A stretch of DNA of 64,000 nt from Lates calcarifer (lineage: Eukaryota > Chordata > Actinopteri > Centropomidae), in the NCBI RefSeq assembly GCF_001640805.2, contig NC_066851.1, forward strand, positions 7,486,712 through 7,550,711, written 5' to 3'. The notes under the pieces are model-generated. The model was not told the origin of the DNA. It made no database searches and saw nothing but the letters and a program-made list of their open reading frames with translations. Made by a program: the position numbers and the translations under genes. This document shows positions 25,870 through 40,063 of the stretch, piece by piece (the first letter of the stretch is position 1; every line of letters begins with the position of its first letter).

Positions 25870-26530
25870 AAACAAGGCGCGCACAGGGACCACTTTCTAG
25901 CGTTTTTAATTCTTAATGCTGTCGCCTCGGGTTTCAACATGTCTTGGGCCGAGGCAGCTGCTTGCGCCCTGGACGGATCTGGCACGAGGATTAGGATTTC
26001 TTCGCGAGGAAATGGTCACGTGATTTACTGTTGCTGGAGAGGCGCTACAGGTGCCAGTGCGTGAGGAGGGAGGGATAAGATGACCGAAAACTCGTCTCTT
26101 TGGAACCGCACTACGCTCTTCTCCCTGCTCCGGAATCAGCTCTATCGTGACTGGGCTGAGAGATCGGAGCGTCACCCTATACTTTGAAAACACACTTTGA
26201 TGGCAATTAAATATTAATATGGGGAATCATAGCCTGAGAGCTGTATCCACATTACATGGAGCATGCAAATCGCTCCAATCAGTGAGCCAACTGAAATAGC
26301 ATCTGGAGAGCTGTATAAATAAGACTATGGTTATCTTTAATATCATTAATATGGACTAAACCAACTGCAGAGGGAAAGAATAATATAAAACTGGGAAGCA
26401 ATTACTGTAATTATCATTATTTTGTTTTAATTTGCATGTGAATGTGGTGTGCAGTTGCTTTGACCTTGTGTGAGTCTGTCACTAGCCAGCATTAACAATT
26501 AACCATAAAAAGTTGGTAACCGTATGACAA
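25870..26530. promoter_or_regulatory. Candidate regulatory element: CpG-dense block plus octamer block
   Basis: From about 25875 to 26175 there are roughly twenty CpG dinucleotides in 300 bases, far above the CpG-poor surroundings. The block includes a perfect palindromic E-box TCACGTGA at 26016-26023. It passes directly into an AT-rich, non-repetitive block (26190-26530) with a perfect octamer ATGCAAAT at 26263-26270 and several ATTA cores. Neither strand gives a convincing coding exon. An enhancer or the promoter of an unannotated transcript would both fit. Function is inferred from composition only. Confidence 0.4.
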
Positions 26531-27584
26531 ATAATGCACTTTGTTTTCTTCATTAGACTCAAATGTCAAATTAAAAGCCTCTCAGATATGCAAAGAGGAA
26601 GGGTGTGGAAATCAGAAAAATTCTCCTTTCTCTCCCTTCATCTCTGCTCCACACAAGCTCAAATTCAAACACAGTCATCTGCCTTTTCTCTTGGTTTCTC
26701 TCTCTCCCCTCCATAATCAGGCCTGGTTTCCTCCGAATAGGAAAACATCCCTCTTTCCTCCCTGCCTGCGCCTGTCAGCGATTCTGTGTGGGCCTGGACT
26801 CAACTCAGGCTGTGGCCAAAAATATCCCCCCATGGCTCCTCTGAATGGGACCGGCCACATAGACCACAGGCACACAGCCCTAAAAATACAGAGCAACTCA
26901 GCCACAGCTCCCCCTCGTTCATTCATTAGCACCGAGCAGACTCAGGAGCTAACAGAGGGGAAAGCTGAGAGGCGGCTGTGTGTGTGTGTTTGTGTGTGTA
27001 CGCCGCGCAAGGTGATGCAATGTTGAAACATCTCTGATAGTAGGTGTGGAAAAACAATGGCTGTCTACTGTGAGACGATTTCAGATCACATCCACGCCCA
27101 AGAAAAAGCTCCGGCTCTTTTGCCAAGAGAGTGCAACTTCAGTTAAGTGCCAAATACAAGCCTTCAGATTTCAGCCTGGAGACAAAAACTTCTTCTGGCT
27201 GCTTTTGAATATCTAGTGTTGGTGGTGGCGTGGGAGAAATTCATTAGAAGTCATAAACCTGTCTCAGCAAAATGATTGACTGCCCTCAGGCTGGCTCTCA
27301 CAGATAACCATCGTCTCGTCACATAGTGCCACCCATTATCTCCTTGATCCAGTGATTGAAAGTGAGACAGAAGGTGAGAAAGAGTGTGCTTAATTAACAG
27401 TATTGTTTAATAAAGACAGGTTATTTGTCTGCATACCTCTCCTGCTGTTCAGTCGCTGCACTTCCCCGCTGTGTGTGCGATGCCAACTCAAGTGTTGGGC
27501 GGTTGCTCGATGTGTGGGCACCGTTTCTTACACATTCCGTTCCTCTAACTCGCCAACAGACGGAACAGGCCCAGGCCAAATCAC

Positions 27585-27803
27585 ATGGTGTGTGTGTGTG
27601 TACAGTATGAGTGGAAGAGTCTATTTGTGTGACTACATTTGCAAAAATATGAATATGTTTTCATGGAGCCTGAGTTTATATAGATGTGTTCTGTGTCTGA
27701 GTGTTTGTCTGTGTGTGTAGCAGAGAAAGCCGGCTGCATATTTGTGTTTTTTAAGTATGTGTAAGAGTGTGTGTGTGTGTGTCTGAGTATGTGTGCGCAT
27801 GTG
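27585..27803. repeat. TG-rich tract with (TG)n runs
   Basis: Several TGTGTG runs, the longest at 27767-27782, lie within TG-rich sequence. On the - strand they give histidine/threonine strings in a spurious frame. Confidence 0.8.
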
Positions 27804-30800
27804 TAAACAGCTGGCAAGCCTGCCTGTGGTGCTGTATACACAGAAGTGAAGGTATTCTGGCTGAGGTTACGAGGTGGGTGGGGGGGTATGCTGGGGCTGA
27901 ATGAGGCATTTAGTGCTGACAGTTAAAAATACTCCAAGCAGGGCTGGTGGTGGTGGTGCTGCAGCTAACGTCGATCCGCTGGAGCCGACTTATGCTGCTC
28001 GTGCCCCACACACACTCTTCACATCAACCGCCTATTTCAGGCCCAATCTGGGCTGCGGCCTAGCATGCTAAACCTTATGTAAGATAATGGTTAACCAGAA
28101 GTATGAGAGCAGACCTGGGAGTCCTCCCACACATGAAGGCATGTGGGTTCTTTATTGGCTCAAATCAAGTCGTTTGATATTCAAAAGTAAACAAGGTGCA
28201 GTGTGATACTTCAATGACGTTGTGTATATCTACTCTCAGCAATATTAGAAGCAGCTGATAGATTTATGGGTGTGTAAGCAAGGCCTTGATAAAACCTGAA
28301 CTCCATAAAATAGGTCACATTGTGTATCTTAATGGCTATAGAGTTCAGAAACTGAGAAAATGGCATTTAAGGTCATCAGACAAGTATAAACTTGATTACA
28401 GAAGTAAATGATCCTCTTGGTGTGTAAAAAGAAATATAAAGATTTATACTCCATCCTGCAAGATTTATATTCCATTAACCTAAAACCAGTTGATATAAAA
28501 AGCAAAAGACTTTTTGTTTTCAGTTGATAAAATAAAGCTACATTTTTGAAATGTATTTGTGTTTTACATTCATTATATTTTTTGACATGTCTGACAAGCT
28601 TTCCTTATTATTACTATTTTGTTATTTTTGGGCCTCCATACTATACCATTACCTGGAGTTAGATGTCATACTGTAAGTTCCCTTTGGCTCAGGCTTGGCT
28701 GCTTATACATTGGGACTGAAGCAACAACTTAATTTCACTAATTCAATCGGGCCATTAAATCATTTTAGTCAGAGGCAAATGGAGAGCTGTTTGCTGTTTA
28801 TCAAGCTGAAAGGCTTCTTCTCGCTCATTTAATGATAGCATTACAGTAATATAGGTGTTTACGATAGGTGTGGGGCTTATTTAGAGTTAATAAAACATTC
28901 TCTTTCCTATGTAATGAAGAATGCTGTTTGACATAAGTGCTTTTTGTTTGTTCTGTTTGGTCTCAAGTGTGAGGAGAGGACCATTAACTTGAGACAAACA
29001 TTTTTACCAGTGGTTTGTGAAAGCCTTCTCTGAAATGTACCGGAGAGGCACTGATGCACAGTTTCTCGCACATCTTTGCAAGACTACAGGCAGCAAAATA
29101 GCAAGTGTACTGAAATTCTCAAAGTTGAATCTAATGCTTTGAAAGCAGAGGTGAGATAAACACAACTATAAACCTTTCTATCATCAACAGCATAAGATAA
29201 TATGTATATATATAATATGGTTTTGATGCATAAAGTAGTTTTGCAAGTGATACTACCGGTAAGATTAGGCCTTCCCTGGAAAAGGTCACCCACCTAAGTC
29301 ATCAACATGAAACATACCAACACCTCTCCATGGAATGTGAGATATGGCCAAGTGTGATCAACAGTTGCTAGCAAGCATGTTGACATTGGAATACAGTAGG
29401 TGGAGCTCTTGTAGAAAAAAGGCACCAGTGTCTTTATTGGGGGGTGGGGGAGCGCAGGTTGGTGGAGGGGATATGGTTGACAAAATATAAAACAGAATGT
29501 GTGTTTTTGTGTTAAATTTGATAATGTTCCCCTCGGGTTTCCAGGAGCCCATGGATTGGGCTGAGTGCAGAGCGCACGACAGACCTTCAAAAAGCAGCTA
29601 TTTAAAAGTCTCAGTTAACAGGACCCTCCAAACAGCCAAACCGCTTCAAACATCAGCCAAACAAGATCCACATTGTTCAATGGCATGCCCAAAGTGGCCA
29701 TAACCCAAGCACGGGCCCATAAACAACTCCTAATTGGTTTAATTATCATATAATTTTAAAAATATGTTTTAATATAGGGTCTATCCTTTTATTTACCCAG
29801 AGCGAAGTGGAAATAAGACTTGGGCCCAGTAACAAATTCAATATGTTCATTATGTAAACACCTTAAAGAGGAGGGAGAGAGAGGGCAAGAGAGTGAACTA
29901 GTCAAAATGTAGAGATTAAATAAAAGTGGAGTTCTCACATAAGTGCTGCACATATGCAAAAAGACTCAAAACCAAATGTTTTGTGCTTTGCAAGAGAACC
30001 CAAACACACTGATGGATAGATAGAACAATGTCCAAGCTCACTTTTTTTTTCTTTGTTGCTGTTTTTCTGAGAGAGCTGACAGATGATGTACAGAGGAAAC
30101 TGGCCGAGTGTTTCACAACAACTGCTTCCTTCCTGGATGGAGATATGAGTGGTAGAGAGGGATAAGAGAGTAAAAAAGGTCCGAGTCGACAAAGAGGCTT
30201 TTTAGCAAAATTTGTCGGCTCCTCTGCTCAAATTGCAGGCTGCAGAGGAGGGTAAATAAACTGTGAGCAGACCGCTGACCCCTAATCAATACTCTCTCTC
30301 TGGACCCTAACTGTTGAGTGTTGACACGCAGCAAGCAACACGTGCCCCTAACAGCGCCTCAGAAACATGTGAGAACACACTGTACCACAATCACAACACA
30401 CAGGAATGCTCAGCATGTTTACTCTAAATGCTCCCTCATTGGCAGTCTGATGTGTATTGCCACAAAATTCTGCTTGGCACAACAACAATGAAAACATGCA
30501 AATGAGATGGTAAATCCCAAGCCCGGCCATGTCTCTTCATGTCTAATGAGTTGGGAGCTGTGGTTACAATCAGAACACCTATTACAGAAATACTACATGT
30601 TATTAACTGAAGTGTGTGGCATGTTTTTTAATGAAGAGCTGGAGGGAAGTAAATTTCACAGTAGGAGGAACATGTTTTCAAATGAACTGATAATTTGTGT
30701 TACTGTTTCTGTGCCGTTAATTGTAGACCTCCATGAACGATAAAACTGTCTGAACACCTGTGGATTATTTTCAAAAATCATTAACTACTTTCAGTTGTGC

Positions 30801-33800
30801 TGTACTTGACTGTGGTGTTTTATGTAATGCTTGTGTTTAACATTTACATACAGTAATCTTTCATTTCTACTGGATTAGATCAGTAATACGTAGTAGTACT
30901 AAATGATTGGCTACAAACATTGCAAAAGTTATCGGAGATTTAATGCATAGTAGATGACAGAGAGAGAACTCAGAATTCATTAAAGGAACTGTGCATTCCT
31001 GTGCCCCTGATCAACCACTGACTGTTGTAGTGTGCCAAGAAATGTAGCAATATACCAACAAATTCATGTAATTTGCTGAACAGCAGCCTCTTTGACCACA
31101 TGTAATAACTGGTAACTGGTAACAGCCTAAAAAAAAAAAAAAGGATATTCCACGTGATGTACACTGGCCCAAAACACATTTTTCATACACAATTATCAGA
31201 AATGGGGCAGCTGTCAGAGTCACAGTCACTCCTGAAATAACCCATTTATGATTAGAATTTGGCCTAATAACATTTGAATCTTAAGAAGTCTTGGATCTGT
31301 ATGTTCTCAACCAGCTCAGCTGGAGAGGGACTCTAGTGCCCACACTCTATGGGCCCAGAAACACTGAGGAGTCAGGAAACCTGCAGAGACTTGCACGATG
31401 TGTGTCCTATGATCAACTTTCAAAGGAATGAATGTGGTGGCATTTTTGAACACGGTATCTGATTCTCATCGATACCTACATGCTGACAATATCACAAGTG
31501 TCATAAATTCATTGAACTAACTCACTAATGTCAGTTAAATATTATTATACAAATCTGAAGCTTGCTAACATTAGCTAACACTAGTGACTTAGTTTTCATT
31601 CAAACCAGACAGTCAGATTAAACCTCCTAAATGTATTTAATTCAGCATTTCATTGGTTATGATTTCAACTTTTCATTTGTGAGACAAAGAATATGTTATT
31701 TCTTTTTTCAAATGTTACATAGTTTAAATGGAGAATATGTCATTTAAGTCATGGAAATGTGTACTGTATATATTGTAAATGACAGCCATTCTGAACGAGG
31801 ATATTTCAGGGTCAGTATTGCATCACTGTGTTACAGTATAGGCCCATAACAAGGATAGCACAGAGACGCCATTGCGCCTCCTTTGAGACCAAATGTTATC
31901 ATGCCAGATTTGTGGCCTCAAAACAATTTTAGGCAGCGCCAGAATGAGGGATAAATTGCCTTGAGTCATCGGATTCCTATTAGGGAAAATGTTTGCGGAA
32001 TGATTGGCAGTGAGACCAGAACCACTTTTAAATGGTCAGAGAAGATGAAGGAGGAAAAAGCAATTGACGCATCAGGTCTGTTCCAAGACTAAATCTGACT
32101 GTCAACAATGTTAGCTTGTGATCGGGCCCTCCAGAACGACACCCATTGCACGCCATGCTTTTAGGAGGGGAAATAGAGTAATAGCAGGAACCTGATAGTG
32201 TTAGATGTCAGTTCAGCCATTCAGCAGATCCAGAAATTTTCTGCTTAACTGCTGAGGAAGACAGCGCTGTCCTCACTCTGTTGTTTGTTATGCACGTGAC
32301 TCGAGGGTTAAGATAAATTGTTTTATTAAACCAGAAATTACAGTGTGATGTTCTGTTTGTGTGGGATGACCCTGAACAAAGAGTAACACCAAATGCATGC
32401 ACACACTTGCAGCAACTTTATTTTGGAAGCCCTGCACATCCCCTCTCGCTTTGTCTTGGGTGAGCTCCGAAACCTGTGTTTCATTTGCAGCTTTGACCTC
32501 AGGATCACATCATAATTTTCAGAACGAGTTCACTCCTCATTAGAAGTGAGAAAAGTGATGGAGCGACTGGGGGGCAAAGAGGGAGAAACTGAGAAATAAA
32601 GATAAATGGGACATGAGGAATAGAGAGAGAGAGAAACAGTGGAGAATGAAAGAGTGTTTCGCTTGATGTGAGCCAAATGACAGGCGTTGGGACACGAATG
32701 TGAAAACTTAATGGGCCTTGGCCTCTGAAGTGGGCCTCCCCAGTAAAATGAAAAGCCTGTGGAGCTGGCTCCTGTGATGGATGAAGCGTTGCGCTTGCCG
32801 GGCCCTGACAGATTCTGGGAAAGCGCTTGAGCCGTCTCCGGTCCTGATAAAGAAATAAGAGGAGAGCCAGTGCTGCTCGTCTCACTCCTGAGGTGACAGA
32901 GGAGCTTTAAAATGTGATGGAGGTTCCCAGCCAGACAGCCATTATCTACAAAGCTGAGTCACGATAATGTGATTTACTTTGCACCCTTCTTTTATGACGA
33001 GGATAGCATCAATACTTTTGCGTGTGGAAATATCAACAACTATAACTAGAGACATGAATGTGCCTGACCTTGATGGCAAAGGTACTGTCCCTCTAAACCT
33101 CTGTCCACTGACTGTGCAGCAGACTCTCAAACAGAGACCTGGGACTCAGCTCATGTGTCCCTGTTCAGTCTGGTTTCTAATTGGTACCATCTCCTCACAG
33201 TGACATCACTGGAGTCATAGCCGAGGTGATGGGGACCAGATGGTGAAGAGATGGTGATGAGCCACTCCTGAGCTCTTGTCTCTTCACCTCTCATTAATGT
33301 GGTTTTCTTTCTGCCCTTTGCTTATCTTATCTGTCAGATTGTTGGGGTTCATCCACATCAAAATATTTTTTGTTTCTTGCCATCAAAATTGCCTTTGGTT
33401 TCCAATACAATTGCTGCAGACTAAATCAATGTGGCTTCACTCCACCTCACACATCCCTCATACTTGCTGCGATTGATCCTACAGGATCTGTTGCCCTTTC
33501 ATACTGTAGACTGTAGATTGATTTGGCCACAAAAAGATTGTGCTCTGATTTTAGTAAAGTGGATTGTGGTGGCTGACTTCTTCTGCAGACCTTCGACCTC
33601 TAATTAACACCCCTCCTGCCCCTCCTCCTCTCTCTCATTTCCCAAAAGTGACCCAACACAGCCGCTCGCTGTCCTGGTGAAGGTCAAACATTTTTTGTGC
33701 CCTCACACCCGTGCGTACAAACACACGCAGACAGAAGAAACACATTGATCCTTGAGGCTGGTGTTCATTTCAGATTCCTGTTAGGATCCATACACCTCAT

Positions 33801-35490
33801 CGATTTCACCATCTCCTCTGATTAGGCAATTGAGGAGAACATTCCAGCGTCCCGATGGGCCTGATCAGGAAGACTTGTCCCAGAGGACGGCTGATAAAAA
33901 GAGAAGGAAAAAGTGTAAGAGAGACAGGGAGGCAAAAATTACTGAGGCCAGAACTGACCGCTTGCTATGCTCTGTTCTCCATAGTTACTGTTGCTATGTC
34001 CGTCAAGCTTAGTTCCCGCACATTGGCTAATTTAGCATCAAAATTTTTTGTACGTTTTGAAATATGGGTTCTTGATTTCAGACATAAGTAGACAAAGGCA
34101 GTCTTCTCATTTCTAGTTTGTGCCTGACAGTTTCGCTGACTGAAATCACAAATGTTGTTACAAGATTTTATCAGTTTCAGCTAGCTAGTTAATCAAGCAT
34201 GTTAGCTCCACGAGTTGAAAATGAAAGGGTGTTTGAAAACCCTGTCTCCTGCTGACTTTTGAGTGTTTAAAATATATACATGATATCAGCATCCACACCA
34301 GATAATGATCTATGTAGAGGACATGTAAATTAAGAAATATCACTGATCTAATGTCGCAGTCAGCTCCAAGTATTATAGATATGTCAAGGAAAAATGTAAG
34401 ATCACATACAGATTACATAACACTGTGTCTGTGACGCTTACCTACTTTCACTTTTAGTGTTACAAGAAAAGAAAGGGTTTAGGATTAGAGCTGACTGATG
34501 TGTTTGGCACTTGTAATGTTATCTGGGGTAACATTGGCTGGAGTTTTCTGGAGTGTAACTTACCCAAATCCAATAAACAGCAGGACACAGCACCTGATAT
34601 TGGCCTACACTCTCAAAGCATCCAGGATTGGCTTTCAAATAGTACACAGTGGATGTGCCAGGTGTTTTTTTTTTTTTGTAACCTGTAAACCAGCAAACTA
34701 AAGTAGTTAGCTAATGATTTGTTCCTTGGCTACAGAAGTGATGCTCGGTTACTATACTGCGCTTCTTAGCCAAACATGCTAATGAGTGTAGCTTATGTTA
34801 GGGCAGATAAACACATTCCTTCAGTTTGGTGCTTGTGTTTTGGCTAAAAAAATAGACACCACCTTCCAAACTCTTCAGATTCCAAAATGTTGACTATCTC
34901 TCTCACTACAGCCACCCACCAGTTCAACATCAGATGACAGACCTGCCATACCTAGTTAGGGTTGCTAAGCTATCATTGGACAACTGCTGTTCAGGAAAGG
35001 AGTTAAACGAACAGGAAATTAGTGATAGAAAAAGAAAAAAGGCACAACAGCAATGCTTGTATGCCTACACTGACTCAGATCAATGGATTTGTGGTGTATA
35101 CAAAGCAGTAGAATGTGTTCTGCTCAATGATTTCAGACCTGGAGGACAGAGAGCAGACACACAGCTCATCTGTGCCCATGACACAGATCACATGCAATGA
35201 CCTGGAACTGCTTCTAATCACACAGGCCAGACCACAGACAGTGGATCTAGTCATAGCAACAGAGGAAAACTGTCCAGGCATTCTTCCCTGTCTGTGTCAA
35301 CAATGACACACCTCTGCTCTGCTCTGTCCCCTCCCTCCTCCTGCTGTCTTTTAAAGCAGTAACAGAGAGTGAAAGAGAAAAAACAGGCCTGTGTCACACT
35401 ATAAAGCCAAAACGCTTACACTCCAGAATGCTTTTATACATGGCGCTTCACTGTCTTGTGCAATGCTTAATCCCAGCCCTGCCTGGACTC

Positions 35491-35514
35491 TGTGTGTGTG
35501 TGTCTCTCTCTCTT
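35491..35514. repeat. (TG)n-(TC)n microsatellite
   Basis: A TG run is followed directly by a TC run. Confidence 0.9.
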
Positions 35515-37604
35515 TCTGGTCCCACTTGCTTTCTCTCTTCAGAGGGATAAAGCAGCAGTTGAAGAAGTAGCCCACCCCAGGGGTTGAAAGCTTGTATCCC
35601 ATCCAACCCTGAAAGCTGTTTTCACTCAAAACATTGTCAGCATGCCCAAACATGTCAGAGGAAGTTATTTGTAACAAGGGGGATAGGGAACTATCCTTTA
35701 GATCTGTCATCGGGCTCTGGAGGGGAAGCTCACTGCTCACTGGCCGCACACCTCCGCCAGCCAATCAGAAGGCAGGAAAGACAAATAAATAGGAGGCTCT
35801 GTCCCTGAATGGACAACTCATACTGGTGGTTTCATCATTCTCCTGGCGAGTTGGGTGCAATGGCGACAGTGTTTCTACTTTTCCTCCACTGCTCCTACAC
35901 TCTCATCTTTCCCGTGTGTGACCTCTTTCAAAGATGGAACATGAAACGTCATTTTGGTGTGGTAAAAGAAATCACAGGTGCATTACATAATAAACAAAAC
36001 AAAGCAAAAGTGCTGTTATTTTGAAAAATGAATCTACTAAGTATTATCTCATCACAACAAAGCAACTTTCAACTCTTCTTCATGCATGTGACCTGTGACA
36101 CTGCATAGCATCAGACTTTCTGGCCTCTACTTTTTTATAAAATACATTATCACACATAAATACTTAGCTTTGAAATATGTATCATAGCAAAAGCCATGTT
36201 TGATAATGGTGCGTTAAAGGCACACTTCAGTGATTTAGAATTGCTCCTCCAAGCCAGAGAGAAGTTAGCTCAGAGCTAAGTCTGACAAATAACAAAGAAT
36301 AACAAAAATAACATTCAAAAAATAAAGGAATCATCAAAATTGAAGCTGCATTCTTCATAAAAATATAAGCAGCTGAGGAACAGATGTAATACTCACTACA
36401 GAATATATAGAAATGTATTGTGATACTCGCCTCAAATGTACACAGAATCTGTTTCACTCTCTGCTGTTTGTTATGGAACAAAAAACGTGCTATGAGTCAC
36501 AGCAGTGAGTCCAACCAGCTCTCTGGGCATAAAAACAAACTTTATTAAAAGATCATAGGCACAAGGGCCGACAATAGCAGAAGTCATCAATCAAAGGTGG
36601 AGTGGCTGCCATGGCGTGCGTAGCATGGTGGGAGGCTTGGTTGGAGAAGTACCACAGAAAATGACTCATGCTTTTCCAGATTTGTCGGTGCAATTCCCTC
36701 GCATCTCCTCCTCCCTCATCAGGAATGTCACAGCAATCAGAGAATATGCCAGTGGCTGGGTTTTGATCACCGACAAAGAATCGATACGAGGATGAACACA
36801 AACAAATGCAAATGCTGTGGCTGAAATGCACATTCACTGTCTGTATGCATGCAAGCTTAATTTATGGGTATAGTCATTCAGAAATCTACAGGCACACATG
36901 CATATGCTCAATCACACACACAGACACATACACACACATAGACACTCCACTGCAGCAAGCTGTGCCCAATCAATTGTTGTAACCATTATTCAACATATGT
37001 GGCTAATTTGTCCCTGGCAATTTCCATCATGGTTGGGTGATGGTCTACAGAGAGAGATAGAACAAAGCCGAGGCGGTCACATGACAAGTCCCAACCAAAC
37101 CATCACAGCCACAAACACACAGGATAAATGTCAGCACTTTGACCGATCCAGCCTCCCATTCTGCTTCTACCAACACACAGCCAGCACGATAAATATCAGC
37201 GAGGATAATGATTGTGCTAGAGAAAGTAGAGGAGTAATGACTGAGGCTGGACTTGGTGCTAACATATACAGTCGGGGTTTTCCAGGTAGCGAATGTGAAA
37301 CGTCTGATGTTGCGCTGGAGTTATTTAACTAAATTAACCCAGTTAAATGTGCTGGAGCCTGTGGTTGGCAGAATATAAAGAGAAGAGTCACTACCTCGTC
37401 CACACACATTTGTCAATGCAGGCGGATAGACTGACAGACCTAGATGCATATGCACGCACACACACATACACACAGACTCTGTGGGTAATAGTGGCTGCAT
37501 GGGTGTTAGAGGGGCGCCACTGTGGTCGGACTGGACTGTCTGGGAGCATAAAGTGGCCTTCTCATGGTTCCCCACTTGCCTGGGTGGTCTGACTCTGGTA
37601 CTGA

Positions 37605-37620
37605 TGTGTGTGTGTGTGTG
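37605..37620. repeat. (TG)n microsatellite
   Basis: A short pure TG run. Further CA runs lie nearby at about 37750-37772. Confidence 0.85.
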
Positions 37621-38155
37621 GACAGGGACGGACATACATTCGTCCTGCAAAGGTGAGATGAGTGAGTGTGTGTGGTGGCAGAGGGTGGCAAGACAGCCTG
37701 GGCAGTGCCCACACATGGAGTGCCACAAGTCCCACTGACCATCCTATTAAACACACACACATACACACACACCCAGCCCCCATCCATGCGGAACAAATAT
37801 TTTGACAGAGACGGGTAGACGATGGGGCGTCTCCTCTCTCTCTAACTGGGTTACTTCTGCTGTTAGGCTGGGCTCAACACAGGATGGTCTCGGTATGCCC
37901 AAACAGGACCTGAGGAAACCTCAGCCACTTTTAGAGTCAATCAGCCCCTCGGCAGCCCCCAGCCCTGCCCTGACGACTCTGGAGGCAAATGCTAACACTG
38001 CACCATCAGACGGCGGAGTGAGGAGGACAGCAGATTCCTTGGGTTTCTAAGTTGTGGCCAGAAGGAAAAAAATAAACATTTTCTCCTTCCAATGAGATTT
38101 CAACAGGCAGATATACTGCCTGTCGCCTTTCCAGTTACGTTGAAAAAAAGTGTCA

Positions 38156-38182
38156 TTCTCTCTCTCTCTAGCTCTCTCTCTC
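38156..38182. repeat. (TC)n microsatellite
   Basis: A TC run interrupted once by AG. Confidence 0.9.
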
Positions 38183-38570
38183 ATAAGTGCCAGGCTATTT
38201 TGGTTTCCCAAAATATTTTCTAAGGTCTGAAGAGCTGCTTTTATATATCTGTCGCCCTTGCTGTTTGAAAGTGAGAGTGTCAGCTGAAAAGGACCATTCA
38301 CTGGCCAGAATCAAAGTGTTTTGACCATGTTAAATGGTGCTCTATTGAGAGGGAAGGCCACCTCAGTCCACAGAGCAAAATTACAGCTCCACAACATCCA
38401 ATGTTCGTTACCTTAGACATTGGTGGTCATGTATAAAAGATTCAAGCAATTTGAACAGCTTTGTGAAACTGTATAACAAGGCTGCTGTCACTTTAAGCAG
38501 CTCTCTGTTTTCTCTCAGCCATTCTCTACAGCAGAGAGTGACTCAGTGTTTTCAGTCAGTTGTTTCCATT

Positions 38571-38840
38571 TGATGCTGCTTTATTTCTTCAACTTCATTA
38601 TATTTCAAACCAATATATTGAACTTTTTACTTAAATTTATCTGACAGCTGTGGTTACTAGATACTTTTCTGAATAACATTTTTCATACAAAATGTAAGAT
38701 CAACTTACAGAATAGAGGCTCACATATTTACACTTTTGACATTTTACTACTACAACATTACTACTTATACCTGTATTTATTGATTTGTCTCAGGCTTCAG
38801 GGGAGCCAAACAAGCTGTAAACACAATATTAACATTTTAT
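38571..38840. repeat. Degenerate interspersed repeat fragment
   Basis: The core CAGCTGTGGTTACTAGATAC followed by a TTTTCTGAATAACATTTTTC-like phrase and AAGATCAACTTA resembles a repeat I have seen often in perch-like fish. The boundaries are uncertain and the family is not named. Confidence 0.42.
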
Positions 38841-40004
38841 CGTCTTATTAATTTTACTAATCCACAGACACTGAGCAATATTATCATTCACTGGGAGTTG
38901 TGTTTCTGTCCACCTGATGAATGGAAGTCTAATATCCACTCCTGCTTTAGTGCTTTTTTAGTCTTCTTGTTTTTTCAGCACAAAGTGAATTTAATTGAGC
39001 TTTTTCATTGGAAAAAGTGACACTGAACCAAACCACTAAAGTTGCAGGCTGTCAAGCCATCACAATGAGCTGAAAGTCCATAGAGCTGAGAAGAACTGTA
39101 GAGTTGGGTGATACTTTTCTGTGGGGTTCATGACAATGAGCCAACAGTCACATTACAAACAGACATTTGAGCTATTGTTCATGTACAAATATTGATTAGT
39201 GCAGCTTTTAGTAGGGTCTGAGTATTTACTCCATGACTAGTGATAACTGAAAATTACTGTTGCAGACCAGTCAGACAGGCACTTTCACTGGTTTTTCTCC
39301 TCACTGCTGTAAAACTCTCTAGACAAGATGTTTTGTTGTTTACATGTTATTTCTCTGCCTCTTCCTTGCATGCAGGCAGAGTTAAGGGAGCAGCATTCAT
39401 TATTGATCAGGCTATTTCCAAATGTCCTTATGAGTAATAAACAGTCGCACATAGACAGTCGGTGCATTAGTGTCAGCAGGAGCGCCAGGCGGACAGCAGA
39501 GGCCTATCAGTCACCATCACTCCCAACGTGACGAGACTGATTATAGGTTATTATTAAGCTGTATTGATTACTGCCAGGGGGAGCTAAGTGTGCTGGAGAG
39601 AGACTGTTGATTTGTATAGGAGGAGACTTTTACAGCTCCCCACACTACAGTACACCGTACTGCAGTAAAACACACGATTGGACAGTTTAAAGCAGTTTAC
39701 AGTGTTTGACAACAAACAGTGTTTACCATCATGATTTGTTTAGCCTTATATTAGAATACACAGTTCCTCTGAGCATTTTCTCTCTGGGTCTATGTCAGGA
39801 AGTCATATTTACCATCAAATTCCATCAGTGGTTTTGAGCTTTTATCGTCACAATAATTATGGCTGTCCATTTATTGAATAAACCTTTGAAGTGGTAGCAC
39901 TTTGAGATGCCATAGCCACCCCAAACACACCACTTTTGGGGGCAGAGTGAACAGCGCACAGGCTTTGGAAGCCATGTGGGTAACCTTGCCTGTACCACTC
40001 TGTC

Positions 40005-40063
40005 CACACACACACACACACAAACACACACACTCACAGACAAACACACACATATACACACAC
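40005..40063. repeat. (CA)n microsatellite, interrupted
   Basis: Several CA runs are broken by AA, CTCACAGA and TATA. Confidence 0.92.

Larger units (their letters stand above)
24221..38570. other. Gene desert, part 3
   Basis: No supported gene. It contains the CpG-dense block and the octamer block at 25870-26530 (separate entry). TG-rich tracts lie at 27585-27803. Microsatellites are at 35491-35514, 37605-37620 and 38156-38182, and a poly(A) run at about 31127-31142. Non-repetitive blocks that may be conserved elements lie at about 28660-28960, 29515-29610 and 31855-32080. Open frames here are short, overlap on both strands and carry no recognisable domain. Confidence 0.55.

Noticed and set aside
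36892..36945. His/Thr-rich peptides from CA repeats here and at 39902-40141, 47380-47739 and 57131-57604
   Set aside because: These are translations of (CA)n or (TG)n microsatellites, not proteins.
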